This document shows positions 33,195 through 41,176 of a stretch of 47,379 bases of DNA, piece by piece. The stretch spans positions 1 through 47,379 of the forward strand of contig JACQYT010000093.1 in assembly GCA_016208085.1 (NCBI GenBank), in the 5' to 3' direction. The first letter of the stretch is position 1. Each line of letters starts with the position of its first letter. Position numbers and translations under genes: made by a program. The notes under the pieces are model-generated. The model saw only the letters and a list, made by a program, of their open reading frames with translations, ran no database searches and was not told the origin of the DNA. Source of the stretch: Elusimicrobiota bacterium (lineage in GTDB: Bacteria; Elusimicrobiota; Elusimicrobia; Elusimicrobiales; UBA9959).

Positions 33195-33223
33195 AGTATA
33201 GCTAAAAAGCGCCTGTTTTTCAA
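33195..33223 (-). promoter_or_regulatory. Strong sigma-70 promoter of the GNAT-IDH-HMGL-CaiB series
   Basis: Minus-strand TTGAAA (33218-33223), exactly 17 nt, TATACT (33195-33200). The leader is about 30 nt and includes GGAGG before ATG 33155. Confidence 0.8.
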
Positions 33224-33234
33224 GCAGACGAATT

Positions 33235-33243
33235 TGTTATACT
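33235..33243 (+). promoter_or_regulatory. Extended -10 promoter for the secreted orphan
   Basis: TGTTATACT matches the extended -10 form TGnTATAnT. No good -35 is needed or seen. The start would fall near 33250, giving a 60-nt leader with CAGGAG before ATG 33313. It is back to back with the minus-strand promoter at 33195-33223. Confidence 0.55.
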
Positions 33244-33312
33244 TTTGACTGACGCGGCGGCATGAAACTGCGCCCTCATTCTGGTCCGATGCCGTAATTC
33301 AGGAGTTTCTAT

Positions 33313-34233
33313 ATGCACGAAACGCCGATGGTTGTCAAAGCGCACTTTGCGTTTTTGCTGTGCTGCCTGGTATTCGCGCGGCCCGCGCGCGCGCAGTTCT
33401 ATGTTAATAATTTCCAATCGGCTCCCCAGCCGGAAAAACTCGTTAATTTCTGCTCCCAGGGAAAATTGCTCGTCTTCACCGGCAGTTGTTCCCTGCCCAA
33501 AAACTCCAGGATCAAAGATTCCATCTCCGAAAAAGCCTGCGCCGATGTCCGCGCGATCCTCGCTTCAAGGCTGCCGGTCCTCTATCCGTACGCCCGGGTC
33601 CTTGATTACCGGAATCTTACCGGCGCCGCTTTCGCCGAGAGGCTGGCGCAGCCCGAAGTCCTGGGCGTATTGGGTTTTTTTCTGATCGGCGAAGGAGACG
33701 TTCAGGGCGGCTTTATCACCGGTCCTGCTAAGGACCGGGTTTATCCGGCTGCTGAGCTCTGCACCTCCAAATATGACCTGTTCGGCGGTTTCATCTCGCA
33801 CAGTAAGTACTCCCCTTCGGTCCCGGCGCCCAGGAGCCTGCGCGGCCTGGTAATTTCAAAGACGGAACTGGTTTACAACTCCGCCGGAGCCGTTTCCGAT
33901 TCCTGGCCGCGCGTCTGCAAACCCATGATAAGCCTTGTTTACCCGACGCGCACGTTTGCGGGCAGGATGAAAAACGACGCTCTGAAGCTGGTGGCGGAGC
34001 TTGAGGAGCAAAAGAAGAAACAGGTGCTGAAAGTGCTGGAAAATATCTGCAAAATGTGCGACACCTATGTCCGGATCGGCCATGAGCTGGCCAAACTGTG
34101 CCCCCCGAATGCCGACGTCTGCACGGTAAAAAGGATACCGCCCGGCGAGGCAAAACTTGTCCTGGATAATTACTGCGCCGCCATCCCGGCCGGCATGCCA
34201 CCGGAGGGGGACGAGGGGGACGTTCTTAGATAA
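33313..34233 (+). CDS. Secreted protein of unknown family
   Basis: 306 aa with a signal peptide (cut likely after ARPARA). The mature part opens with a strand-rich region (KLLVFTGSC) and has ten or so cysteines. Near residues 225-280 it has a helical section with CKMCDTYVRIGHELAKLCPP. I recognise no domain. Cysteine content suits a periplasmic or surface protein with disulphides. It is the only plus-strand gene between two long minus-strand blocks and has its own promoter. Confidence 0.75.
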   Translation: MHETPMVVKAHFAFLLCCLVFARPARAQFYVNNFQSAPQPEKLVNFCSQGKLLVFTGSCSLPKNSRIKDSISEKACADVRAILASRLPVLYPYARVLDYRNLTGAAFAERLAQPEVLGVLGFFLIGEGDVQGGFITGPAKDRVYPAAELCTSKYDLFGGFISHSKYSPSVPAPRSLRGLVISKTELVYNSAGAVSDSWPRVCKPMISLVYPTRTFAGRMKNDALKLVAELEEQKKKQVLKVLENICKMCDTYVRIGHELAKLCPPNADVCTVKRIPPGEAKLVLDNYCAAIPAGMPPEGDEGDVLR

Positions 34234-34382
34234 TTAGTTTTCGGAATATCCCTCAAAAACTCAAAAGACGGCGCGGAGAGCATATATTGAATTCGTAGTG
34301 GAAGGCATAGGGAAAGTAAAGCCCGGCGGTTGCGGCGTGCGCGGATGCGCGCAGATTGAGGCTGGCGCGGAAAACTAATTAA
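34230..34382. other. Short gap bounded by a 12-bp inverted repeat
   Basis: TAATTAGTTTTC (34232-34243) and GAAAACTAATTA (34370-34381) are perfect inverted copies flanking about 126 bp. A CGGCGTGCGCGG/CGCGCAG stem lies inside. A 30-codon frame with two Cys (VKPGGCGVRGCAQ) is open there but has no ribosome binding site. It could be a small mobile unit or a structured RNA. Confidence 0.4.
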
Positions 34383-35324
34383 CTAAGAGCGTCCCCTTCT
34401 GTCTTTCAGATACATGCTGCCGGTGCGGTTCTTAAGGCTTTTTAGATGCCTTTTTATCTCGCCGGCTAGATCCACGATCTTGGCGTAGTGATCCAGCGAC
34501 CGTTTTTCGTTCGTGGCTATGGCTATGCTGAGCGTCATAAGCGGGAATTCCCGTGTCGCCCCGGTACGGTCCCTGGAGGTTATAAATCCGCGCGCGCGGT
34601 CGGCCTCGCTGTAAAAACCGGGGGCCAGCGCATCGAACCCCGCTGCTATAGCCCGGGCCAGCTCCTCCGCCCTACGGGGATTTGCCAGCACCGCAAAGTC
34701 ATCCCCGCCTATATGCCCCACAAACATGTTCTCGGCGGTAAAATCATCTTCCAGGTCAGTCAGCAAACCGGCGGCGCATTTTATGGCGTTATCGCCGTTC
34801 AGGTAGCCGTAGGCGTCGTTGTAGGCCTTGAAGTTGTCTATGTCAATGTAAAAAAATGCCAGCGGGCCTCCCGCTTTTATGCGCCGGGCCGCCTCCTCCT
34901 CTATGGACGGGCCGCCCGGCAGGAAGGTAAGCGGGTTTGCGCCGAGCATGCGGCAGGTCCGCCGGACGGCGGCTTCCACCCTTGAAACCAGGTCCTGTGG
35001 ATTGAAGGGCTTGGAAATAAAATCATCGGCCCCGAGGCCGAATTCAAGGGCCTGTTCCTGCGGCGCGCCGTCGCCGCTGAGTATTATAACCGGTAGCATG
35101 GCCAGCCGCGGGTTGCCGCGGATGCGCGACAGCAGTTCACGCCCGCCCAGGCGCGGCATATTAAGGTCAAGCAACAGCACATCCGGCGGCTTTAAGCCGA
35201 TGCTTTCAAGGGCGGCCACGCCGTCCTCCGCCGCTTCCACCCGCCACTCCGTGCCCGCGAACACGCGGCTTATTATGCGGTGAAAAGTCTTGTCGTCATC
35301 CGCCACCAGAAGAGTCTTGTTCAT
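34383..35324 (-). CDS. PleD-like response regulator with GGDEF domain
   Basis: 313 aa. The N-terminal receiver (phosphoacceptor D53, LLLDLNMP) is followed by a diguanylate cyclase domain: NPLTFLPGG at 130-138, DIDNFKAYND at 161-170 and the signature GGDDF at 206-210 instead of GGDEF. No RxxD inhibitory site precedes the signature. It should make cyclic di-GMP when phosphorylated, if the E-to-D change is tolerated. It may connect the kinases of this region to surface or buoyancy behaviour. Confidence 0.85.
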   Translation of the reverse strand: MNKTLLVADDDKTFHRIISRVFAGTEWRVEAAEDGVAALESIGLKPPDVLLLDLNMPRLGGRELLSRIRGNPRLAMLPVIILSGDGAPQEQALEFGLGADDFISKPFNPQDLVSRVEAAVRRTCRMLGANPLTFLPGGPSIEEEAARRIKAGGPLAFFYIDIDNFKAYNDAYGYLNGDNAIKCAAGLLTDLEDDFTAENMFVGHIGGDDFAVLANPRRAEELARAIAAGFDALAPGFYSEADRARGFITSRDRTGATREFPLMTLSIAIATNEKRSLDHYAKIVDLAGEIKRHLKSLKNRTGSMYLKDRRGRS

Positions 35325-35424
35325 AATTCTTTACCGCCTTTTAACCAGAGCCTACCCGCTTTAACTTTTTTGCAATGTTTTAATTTCATTCCTTTATCCT
35401 TTAGCCTTAATCCTTTATCCTTTC

Positions 35425-36336
35425 TTAATACAGCCCGCATTCGTCCGAGACCCGCTTTTCCATTTCCATCAGGTCCAGGACCGCCGATATTTTCTCCGGA
35501 TTGTGGGGCGCGGACGCTCCGTCCTTAAAATAAGCGGTAAGCAGTTTATAAAACCTTGCTTTCACTCCGGAATCGGCTATTTCGCTGCCGGGGTTTTTTG
35601 TCAGGCCGGCCAGATTAAAGCCGGGAGTTTTCATTTTAACCGCCCAGTACCGGGCCTTCGCGTCCACAAGCCCGGCGTTCAATTTCGCAAGCAGGCTTTT
35701 GCGGTCCGGGCAGGATTGGTTTTTGTGATCCGACACCGCGTCCCGGAAAAAATCGCGCGCGGCGGCAGGGACGGGTTTATTCCATTGCGCGGGCATATCC
35801 GGGAACGGCGCATCGAACGGCTCCATGCCGGCGAAACTGCCGTCAAACAAATCGTCCGGCAGGCGTTCGGCTTCGGTCTCTGCCGCCAGCAGCACGCGGC
35901 CGGTTTTCAGCTCAATGAGCCTGGCCAGCACCTTAAGTTTCTCCCCGTCCGGGAAAACCGACCCCGTAACGACGGCGTCCAGCGAGAGCATGTTCTTTAA
36001 GATCCCGGCCTCGCCGGCCAGGCCGCCCGCGGCCGAGGAAAGCCGGGTTTCTTTCAGGACCCGCGCAAGCAAGGCTCGTTCTATCAGCGCGGTTTTTTTT
36101 GAGCCGGCGAGGTAGAGTCCTATTTTTTCCGCGGCGTATTCAGTATCGCTTTTGCCCGCTCCGCCCCTGGCGGAAAATTCCAGCACGGCTATTTTTTTCA
36201 CCGCGTTGGTTTCCGCGCTCCTGAGGAGCCGCGCTGAAAGTTCTTTATAACCCGCTGCGCCGGCAGCCGCCGGGGAGGAGGCAAGCGCGCAGGCGGCCGC
36301 CAGCCCCGCGATAAGTTTTAATCCCCTGGGTTCCAT
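35425..36336 (-). CDS. Exported CsgG/FlgO-like protein
   Basis: 303 aa with signal peptide (ends near PAAAGAAG). Residues 45-155 follow the CsgG/FlgO pattern: KIAVLEFSARGG, EYAAEKIGLYLAG, ALIERALLARVLKE and the later LDAVVTGSVFPDGEKLKVLA, then a strand with ARLIELKTGRVLLA. Such proteins act in the periplasm or outer membrane in assembly of surface structures. The helical C-terminal 130 residues are not recognised. Confidence 0.75.
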   Translation of the reverse strand: MEPRGLKLIAGLAAACALASSPAAAGAAGYKELSARLLRSAETNAVKKIAVLEFSARGGAGKSDTEYAAEKIGLYLAGSKKTALIERALLARVLKETRLSSAAGGLAGEAGILKNMLSLDAVVTGSVFPDGEKLKVLARLIELKTGRVLLAAETEAERLPDDLFDGSFAGMEPFDAPFPDMPAQWNKPVPAAARDFFRDAVSDHKNQSCPDRKSLLAKLNAGLVDAKARYWAVKMKTPGFNLAGLTKNPGSEIADSGVKARFYKLLTAYFKDGASAPHNPEKISAVLDLMEMEKRVSDECGLY

Positions 36337-36447
36337 AAAATTTCCTCCGGCATCTATAGCATACCGGGCCAGGTTAATGGAAACTTCCGGCCGGGCTCAG
36401 ATTTTTCTCAAATATATGCGACGGGGAAAGAGGAAAGCGGTCGTTTA

Positions 36448-37206
36448 TCAGTCGGTTGCTGCGGGAAGGAAAATCATAAATTCACTGCCGAGGCCGGGTT
36501 CGCTTTTAACCTCCACCCAGCCGTTATGCTGTTTAACCACGCCGTAAACCATTGATAGCCCGAGCCCCGTTCCTAGGCCTTTTTTCCTGGTTGAAAACAG
36601 GGGCTCAAAGAGATGTTCAAAAACTTCCGGGGTTATCCCGGAACCGCTGTCCTGGACGGCGATCCTGATAAACAGCGGCCCGGCTGCATGCGGAGTAGGC
36701 GGGTTTACGGCGGCGCTCTCAGGCCGCAGGGCAAAGGAGCTTATGGCGGCCGTTCCGCCGCCCGGCATGGCCTCGCGCGCGTTAAGGAGCAGGTTTGCCA
36801 GCGCCTGCTCCAGTTGAGCGGCGTCTGTCATCACGGCGGGCAATCCGGGCGCAAGCCGCGTTTCAATCTTAAAACCGCCGCCCGGCGACAGTTCAGCTCT
36901 TTTCAGCGTATTCGCTATTATATCGTTGACGCCGCAGGGCGTCTTATGCAGCATCTGTTTGCCGCCGAAAACGAGAAGCTGTTTCGCAAGGGCGGCGGCT
37001 TTGGCCACTGATGCGCGTATTTCCCGCAAATCCTGCGCTAAGGGAGCATTTTCCTTAACGCCGTTCATAGCCAGCGTGGCATAGCCCTCTATGGCTCCCA
37101 GGATATTATTGAAGTCGTGGGCCGCCTTGCAGGACAGCCTGCCCAGGGCCTCCATTTTTTTCCTTTCCGGCAGATAATTGATTTTTTTTTGCGTTTGTCC
37201 GGCCAT
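36448..37206 (-). CDS. Sensor-less histidine kinase
   Basis: 252 aa. A HisKA domain with His30 (KAAHDFNNIL) starts almost at the N-terminus and is followed by the HATPase_c domain (NLLLNAREAMPGGG; DSGSGI; GLGTGLGLSMVYG). No sensor or membrane part remains. A dispersed A5T5 palindrome lies 7 nt before the ATG and no Shine-Dalgarno is visible, so the gene may be the 3' part of a longer kinase cut by the repeat. An orphan soluble kinase is the alternative. Confidence 0.8.
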   Translation of the reverse strand: MAGQTQKKINYLPERKKMEALGRLSCKAAHDFNNILGAIEGYATLAMNGVKENAPLAQDLREIRASVAKAAALAKQLLVFGGKQMLHKTPCGVNDIIANTLKRAELSPGGGFKIETRLAPGLPAVMTDAAQLEQALANLLLNAREAMPGGGTAAISSFALRPESAAVNPPTPHAAGPLFIRIAVQDSGSGITPEVFEHLFEPLFSTRKKGLGTGLGLSMVYGVVKQHNGWVEVKSEPGLGSEFMIFLPAATD

Positions 37207-37212
37207 ATTACT

Positions 37213-37237
37213 AAAAATTTTTGCCGCAAAAATTTTT
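37213..37237. repeat. A5T5-GCCGC-A5T5 palindrome, copy 4
   Basis: Identical 25-nt core to 7456-7480, located 7 nt upstream of the histidine kinase ATG (minus strand). Confidence 0.85.
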
Positions 37238-37257
37238 GCTATGCCCCGACCTGAAGA

Positions 37258-37382
37258 AAGGATAAAGGATTAGGGATAAAGGCTAAAGGGTGGAACTGTC
37301 TTGTTTGTTTTTATTTGTCTTTTCCCTTATCCTTTAGCCTTCATCCTTTAGCCTTCATCCTTTAGCCTTCATCCTTTAGCCT
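37258..37382. repeat. Heptamer-type AGGATAAAGGCTAAAGG tract and its complement
   Basis: A purine-rich arm (GGATAAAGGATTAGGG...) is followed by a pyrimidine-rich arm of three ATCCTTTAGCCTTC units. Related single arms lie at 11369-11400, 35390-35424 and 43330-43360. Confidence 0.7.
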
Positions 37383-37414
37383 TGTTTTCAGACGGGGTAA
37401 CCTTGGGGCAAAAA

Positions 37415-37471
37415 TGCAGCGGCGGATGTAAATCCGCGTCCGCTGAAGGGCGATTCACATCGCCCGCTACA
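37415..37471. repeat. GTAGCGGCGGAC-type palindromic repeat, copy 4
   Basis: TGCAGCGGCGGATGTAAATC ... TCGCCCGCTACA, the same family as 6559-6611. Confidence 0.75.
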
Positions 37472-37560
37472 ATTAACGGCACTGGCATAGCCTTGAGGGA
37501 GAAAGAAATTTCTCCCTCATCCTGTTGGATAGGAGTTGAATTGTGTCGCTTCGCTCCACT

Positions 37561-37625
37561 CCGGCAAGGTGTTGAAGAAAACCCCGTGCCGGGTACGATA
37601 AAATGTTGTCGGACAACATTTTATT
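37561..37625. repeat. 65-nt double-hairpin repeat, copy 3
   Basis: Identical to 7558-7622. Its last bases (TTATT) contain the stop codon of the response-regulator gene (TAA on the minus strand at 37621-37623). Confidence 0.88.
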
Positions 37626-38310
37626 CAAATTTATACCCGTGGCCGGTTACGCTCACCAGCCGGGCGGCAAGCCTGGGTCCCAGTTTTTTCCGCAGGGAGG
37701 AAACATGGGTTTCAACCGTATGGGGGTTGTCGTAGGTGGCCATGTCGTAGCCCCAGACCGTTTCCAGCATATAAGGCACCCCGAGTATCCGCCCCTTTTT
37801 TTCCAGCATCAGGGTAAGCAGGTCAAACTCTTTGCGGGTTAGGGCCACCGGCTTGCCGCCCAGTTTCATGGTGCGGGCGGCGGGGTCAAGCTCAAGTCCC
37901 TGCTCCCGTATCTTGCGGGCTATGGGGCCGGAATTGGCCGAGTAGCGCCGCAGCACGGCGTTAATCTTGGCCGTCAGCACGGAGAAAGGGAAAGGCTTGG
38001 TGAGGTAGTCGTCGGCGCCTTTGTCGTAGCCGAAGACGATGTCCGCCTCTTCCATTTTGGCCCCGGAGATTATTATGACCGGGATAGCGGCGGTTTCGGC
38101 GGAGCATTTTATGGCCTTGCACAGGCCGAAGCCGTCAAGCCCCGGCAGTTCCACGTCCGCCACGACCAGGTCCGGCTTTGAATCTCGCGCGAACATGAAC
38201 GCCTCGGAACCGTTGTCGGTAAAAATAACGGCGAATCCGCGATTCTCAAGATACCGCCGCATAACATCCAGCATCTTGCGGTCGTCTTCCACTAATAATA
38301 TTTTCTTCAT
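37621..38310 (-). CDS. OmpR-family response regulator
   Basis: 229 aa. Receiver domain with D52 (LVVADVELPG), and a C-terminal winged-helix DNA-binding domain from about residue 128 (LTRKEFDLLTLMLEKKGRIL, then VETHVSSLRKKLG). It should bind DNA as a dimer after phosphorylation by a kinase, probably one of its neighbours. Its stop codon lies inside a dispersed repeat. The bases before ATG (AAGGATAGGA) act as Shine-Dalgarno and come from the tandem array upstream. Confidence 0.9.
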   Translation of the reverse strand: MKKILLVEDDRKMLDVMRRYLENRGFAVIFTDNGSEAFMFARDSKPDLVVADVELPGLDGFGLCKAIKCSAETAAIPVIIISGAKMEEADIVFGYDKGADDYLTKPFPFSVLTAKINAVLRRYSANSGPIARKIREQGLELDPAARTMKLGGKPVALTRKEFDLLTLMLEKKGRILGVPYMLETVWGYDMATYDNPHTVETHVSSLRKKLGPRLAARLVSVTGHGYKFE

Positions 38311-38320
38311 TCCTATCCTT

Positions 38321-38470
38321 TCCCCTTTGGCTGTTTCCCCTGCGTCCTTTAGCCCTTAGCCTTTAGCCTTTCCCCTTTGGCTGTTTCCCCTGCGTCCTTT
38401 AGCCCTTAGCCTTCATCCTTTCCCCTTTGGCTGTTTCCCCTGCGTCCTTTAGCCCTTAGCCTTCATCCTT
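38321..38470. repeat. Three tandem 50-bp units
   Basis: Units start at 38321, 38371 and 38421 and begin TCCCCTTTGGCTGTTTCCCC. Only the last ten bases vary (CTTTAGCCTT or CTTCATCCTT). The end of the unit is the CCTTTAGCCTTCATCC heptamer motif seen elsewhere in the window. It lies between the hybrid kinase and the regulator. Confidence 0.95.
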
Positions 38471-38480
38471 TAGCCTTTCC

Positions 38481-40343
38481 CTATGCCTTTGCCCGGTCGG
38501 CGGGGCCGTCCAGGACCTCGCGCAGTTTCAGCAGGACTGCGTCCACCGTGAACGGCTTGTATATAAAGGAGATTCCCCGTTCAAGCACGCCGTGTTTAAT
38601 AATGGCGTCGCCCGCATAGCCGGACATATAGAGCGTCCTGCCAATCATTTTTCTGCGCGCCAGCTCACGCGCCAGTTCCCTGCCGCTCATGCCCGGCATC
38701 ACCACATCCGTCATAAGCAGGTCCACCGGCTTGCCATGCTCCTCCATAAGTTTGAGCGCCTCCTGCCCGTTAGCGGCGACAAGCACAGTATACCCGCCGG
38801 CGCGCAAAACCCGCCCGCCAAGGCGGCGCAGGCTGTCCTCATCTTCAACAAACAGCAGGGTCTCATGCCCTTTTACCGGGGCCGCCGTATCCTTGTCCTT
38901 AGTCGCGTCCTGAACCGGAGTTTTCGCAAAAGGCAAGTAAACCAGGAAAGCCGCGCCTTTGCCCGGCGCACTTTCAACCTCTATTTCTCCGCGGCTCTGT
39001 TTTACTATGCCGAAAACCATGGATAGCCCGAGCCCCGTACCCTTACCCTGCTCCTTTGTGGTGAAGAACGGCTCAAAAAGGCGGCTCTTCACTTCCTCAT
39101 TCATGCCGCAGCCGGTGTCGGCTACTCTTAAACACACCAGCGGCCCCATAGTCAGGTCCGGCCGCGCGGCAAAAAATTCTTCCGGCGGGCGGATTATTTC
39201 CGTTTCCAGCGTTATGGTTCCGCCGCCGGGCATGGCGTCGCGCGCGTTCAGGGCCAGGTTTATTATAACCTGTTCAATCTGCCCGGAGTCGACGTTGGCC
39301 AGGCACGGCTCCGGGTGAAATTTTACCGCCAGTTTCAGGTTTTCGCCTATAATGCGCTTGAGCATCCTGGTCATGGCGCCCAGCAGCCCGTTTATATCCA
39401 TAACCCGGGGCGACAGTATCTGGCGCCGGCTGAAGGCCAGCAGTTGGCGGGTAAGCGAGGCTGCGCGGTCGGCGGCGGCTAAAATTTCTTTTGCGTCCGT
39501 CAACCGCCAATCGCCCGGCCCGGGATCTTTGGCTATAAACTCGGCGTAGCACATTATGCCGGAAAGGATGTTGTTAAAATCATGCGCCACCCCGCCGGCC
39601 AGCAGCCCCACCGCTTCCATTTTCTGGGCCTGCCGCAATTGCGCCTCCACTGCCGCGCGTTTTTCCTCGGACCGCCTTACGGTTTCCGCCTGGGCCAGGC
39701 TATGCAGCGCGACGGCAGCATCGCCCGCCACATCCAGAAACAGCTCCTGTTCTTCTTTTCCGATCGCGTGGGTAAAGTCAACCGACACCGCCAGGTAGCC
39801 CGTGACCTTGCCGTGGTATACCAGGCTCAAACACATGGTTTTATTTCCGGCGCAAAACGAAACCATGGGGCACGGCGCGCACCTGCCTGCCGGGTAATCC
39901 ATATAATACCCGCTTTCCCGCGCCGCGCCGGCGTTTTGCTTTAATCGGGGGCTTGACAGCCTCACATAGTATATCCCCTCGCTCGCCTTCGCGCCGGCGC
40001 AGCAGGGCGGCAATTCTCCCTTGTCCAGGCTTTCAGCCAGCGGCATAAACTTCTCCCCCATGCCGGCTGAGGAGTAAATTCCTATTTTTCCGGCTTCATC
40101 CGACATTACTATCATGGCCCCGAGATAGCCGCGCTGTTCAATGAGGAGCTCGCAGATGCTGGTAATCAGTCTGCGCGGTTCCTCTTCACTCGTTATCAAC
40201 CGGTTAACATTCCGGATGGAGAGCAGGACACGGTTAAGATGCTCTATTTCCCGCTCGGCCGGCCGGCGCGCGGCGCCGTCGTCCGCTGTCGCGCGGCACA
40301 GGAGCTGGCTGTCAACGGACGGCCCATGCTGTTTGTCGGTCAT
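38481..40343 (-). CDS. Hybrid histidine kinase: GAF, HisKA, HATPase, receiver
   Basis: 620 aa, soluble. A GAF-like sensor domain (about 35-220), HisKA with His254 (GVAHDFNNIL), HATPase_c (NLALNARDAMPGGG) and a C-terminal receiver with Asp in LLMTDVVMPGMSG. The sensor region carries six cysteines: C114-C115 and C155, C158, C164, C171 (CAPCPMVSFC, then MC). This looks able to bind a metal or iron-sulfur cluster, or to form disulphides. The likely output is phosphotransfer to a regulator such as its downstream OmpR-type neighbour. Confidence 0.88.
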   Translation of the reverse strand: MTDKQHGPSVDSQLLCRATADDGAARRPAEREIEHLNRVLLSIRNVNRLITSEEEPRRLITSICELLIEQRGYLGAMIVMSDEAGKIGIYSSAGMGEKFMPLAESLDKGELPPCCAGAKASEGIYYVRLSSPRLKQNAGAARESGYYMDYPAGRCAPCPMVSFCAGNKTMCLSLVYHGKVTGYLAVSVDFTHAIGKEEQELFLDVAGDAAVALHSLAQAETVRRSEEKRAAVEAQLRQAQKMEAVGLLAGGVAHDFNNILSGIMCYAEFIAKDPGPGDWRLTDAKEILAAADRAASLTRQLLAFSRRQILSPRVMDINGLLGAMTRMLKRIIGENLKLAVKFHPEPCLANVDSGQIEQVIINLALNARDAMPGGGTITLETEIIRPPEEFFAARPDLTMGPLVCLRVADTGCGMNEEVKSRLFEPFFTTKEQGKGTGLGLSMVFGIVKQSRGEIEVESAPGKGAAFLVYLPFAKTPVQDATKDKDTAAPVKGHETLLFVEDEDSLRRLGGRVLRAGGYTVLVAANGQEALKLMEEHGKPVDLLMTDVVMPGMSGRELARELARRKMIGRTLYMSGYAGDAIIKHGVLERGISFIYKPFTVDAVLLKLREVLDGPADRAKA

Positions 40344-40344
40344 A

Positions 40345-40437
40345 AATATAGGGTAGAGGGTAGAGGGTTTAGGGTAGAGTTGCAGAAATAAGGAACTCCT
40401 TACCCTATACCCTGAACCCTATACCCTCTACCCTGTT
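40345..40437. repeat. GGGTAGAGGGT-type inverted repeat
   Basis: TATAGGGTAGAGGG... pairs with ...CCCTCTACCCTG across a short spacer; related to 30073-30147. It lies between the hybrid kinase start and the stop of the upstream gene. Confidence 0.65.
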
Positions 40438-41114
40438 TTTATCCGCGCGGCCAGGTATTGCGCCAGTTCGGCGAAGCGTTCTTTGTTCCCGTGATAAAAG
40501 GGGAGCAATTCCTGGTATTCCTTCACTTTGCCGGCGTCCTTTATTTCAATTATCCGGATATCCGGGGGCAGCCGCTTTTTGATGTTGTGGGCGGCGCCGA
40601 TAAAAATAATTCCCGTTTGGCCGTCGCCCAAGGTTTCATTTATTTTTTTTGCGATAAAGTCGTCTCTTTTCGTCAACAACCTGCCTTTGACCCATTTATA
40701 TTTTATGTACGCGGCCAGTTTTTGAAGGGGCGATTTTGCCCGGGTTAAAGCTGCCAGCCTGTCTCTTTCCTGTTTAACAAGCCCGAAATTCTCCGTCTTA
40801 ATTAAAACAGCGCCCCGTTTAAGAAGCCTTGCGATCAATTCATAATTCCTGCTTCCTGATTTCGCCCCTTCTTCCACTATTTTCGCGCCGAGTTCGCCGT
40901 CGGCGGGCATTCCATCCTGATACACCTTTATTCCTGCCGCGTCTATGGCGGTAAAATAATCCGATAATACATCCCAAAACTTTTCAACTGTCGCCTGGTG
41001 TTGTCCCCAAACATCCCCGCCTAAAGCGTCAATTCCTCTTTTGGTCACGGCTTTTGCCAAAGAACCGAGGTCGGCGCTTGTGTGTATTATGGGAACATAT
41101 AAAAGCGTTTTCAT
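40428..41114 (-). CDS. Unknown family, tandem paralog B
   Basis: 228 aa with paralog A directly upstream. Shared motifs: L-L-Y-V-P-I-I-H at the N-terminus, YQDGMP, GSRNYELIARLLKRGA with TEN after it, and near the C-terminus RDDFIAKKINETL then IIFIGAAH. The order (strand with His, RD helix, G-A-x-H strand) recalls the TraB/TIKI/ChaN/EreA superfamily, but this is a fold-level guess. ATG 41114 was chosen because the in-frame part upstream is encoded by a dispersed repeat. No signal peptide. It lies inside a kinase/receiver cluster. Confidence 0.65.
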   Translation of the reverse strand: MKTLLYVPIIHTSADLGSLAKAVTKRGIDALGGDVWGQHQATVEKFWDVLSDYFTAIDAAGIKVYQDGMPADGELGAKIVEEGAKSGSRNYELIARLLKRGAVLIKTENFGLVKQERDRLAALTRAKSPLQKLAAYIKYKWVKGRLLTKRDDFIAKKINETLGDGQTGIIFIGAAHNIKKRLPPDIRIIEIKDAGKVKEYQELLPFYHGNKERFAELAQYLAARIKTG

Positions 41115-41126
41115 TACATGCGCAGG

Positions 41127-41176
41127 CGCCGTATCAGGAGCTATGCTCATCAAGCGGCCATCAGACGGCCATATCA
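41127..41176. repeat. Repeat related to the GvpJ-K linker sequence
   Basis: GCCGTATCAGGAGCTATG and GGCCATCAGACGGCCA here match, in the same order, the strand-reversed sequence at 45836-45870 inside the gvpJ-gvpK gene. It lies between the two unknown paralogs. Confidence 0.65.

Larger units (their letters stand above)
37207..37620. other. 414-bp gap packed with repeats
   Basis: Contains the A5T5 palindrome (37213-37237), complementary heptamer tracts GGATAAAGGATTAGGG and CCTTTAGCCTTCATCC (37258-37382), the GTAGCGGCGG palindrome (37415-37471), ACGGCACTGGCATAGCCTTG (37476-37495), a GGGAGAAA/TTTCTCCC hairpin (37498-37517) and the 65-nt block (37561-37625). No gene. Confidence 0.7.

Noticed and set aside
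38321..38470. Possible CRISPR array or iterons
   Set aside because: Simple tandem duplication of a 50-bp unit with no spacers; no replication gene is present.
40345..40437. Telomere-like GGGTAGAGGGTTTAGGG tract suggesting a linear end or eukaryotic origin
   Set aside because: It is a short degenerate inverted repeat between two bacterial genes, with a relative at 30073-30147; a local hairpin explains it.
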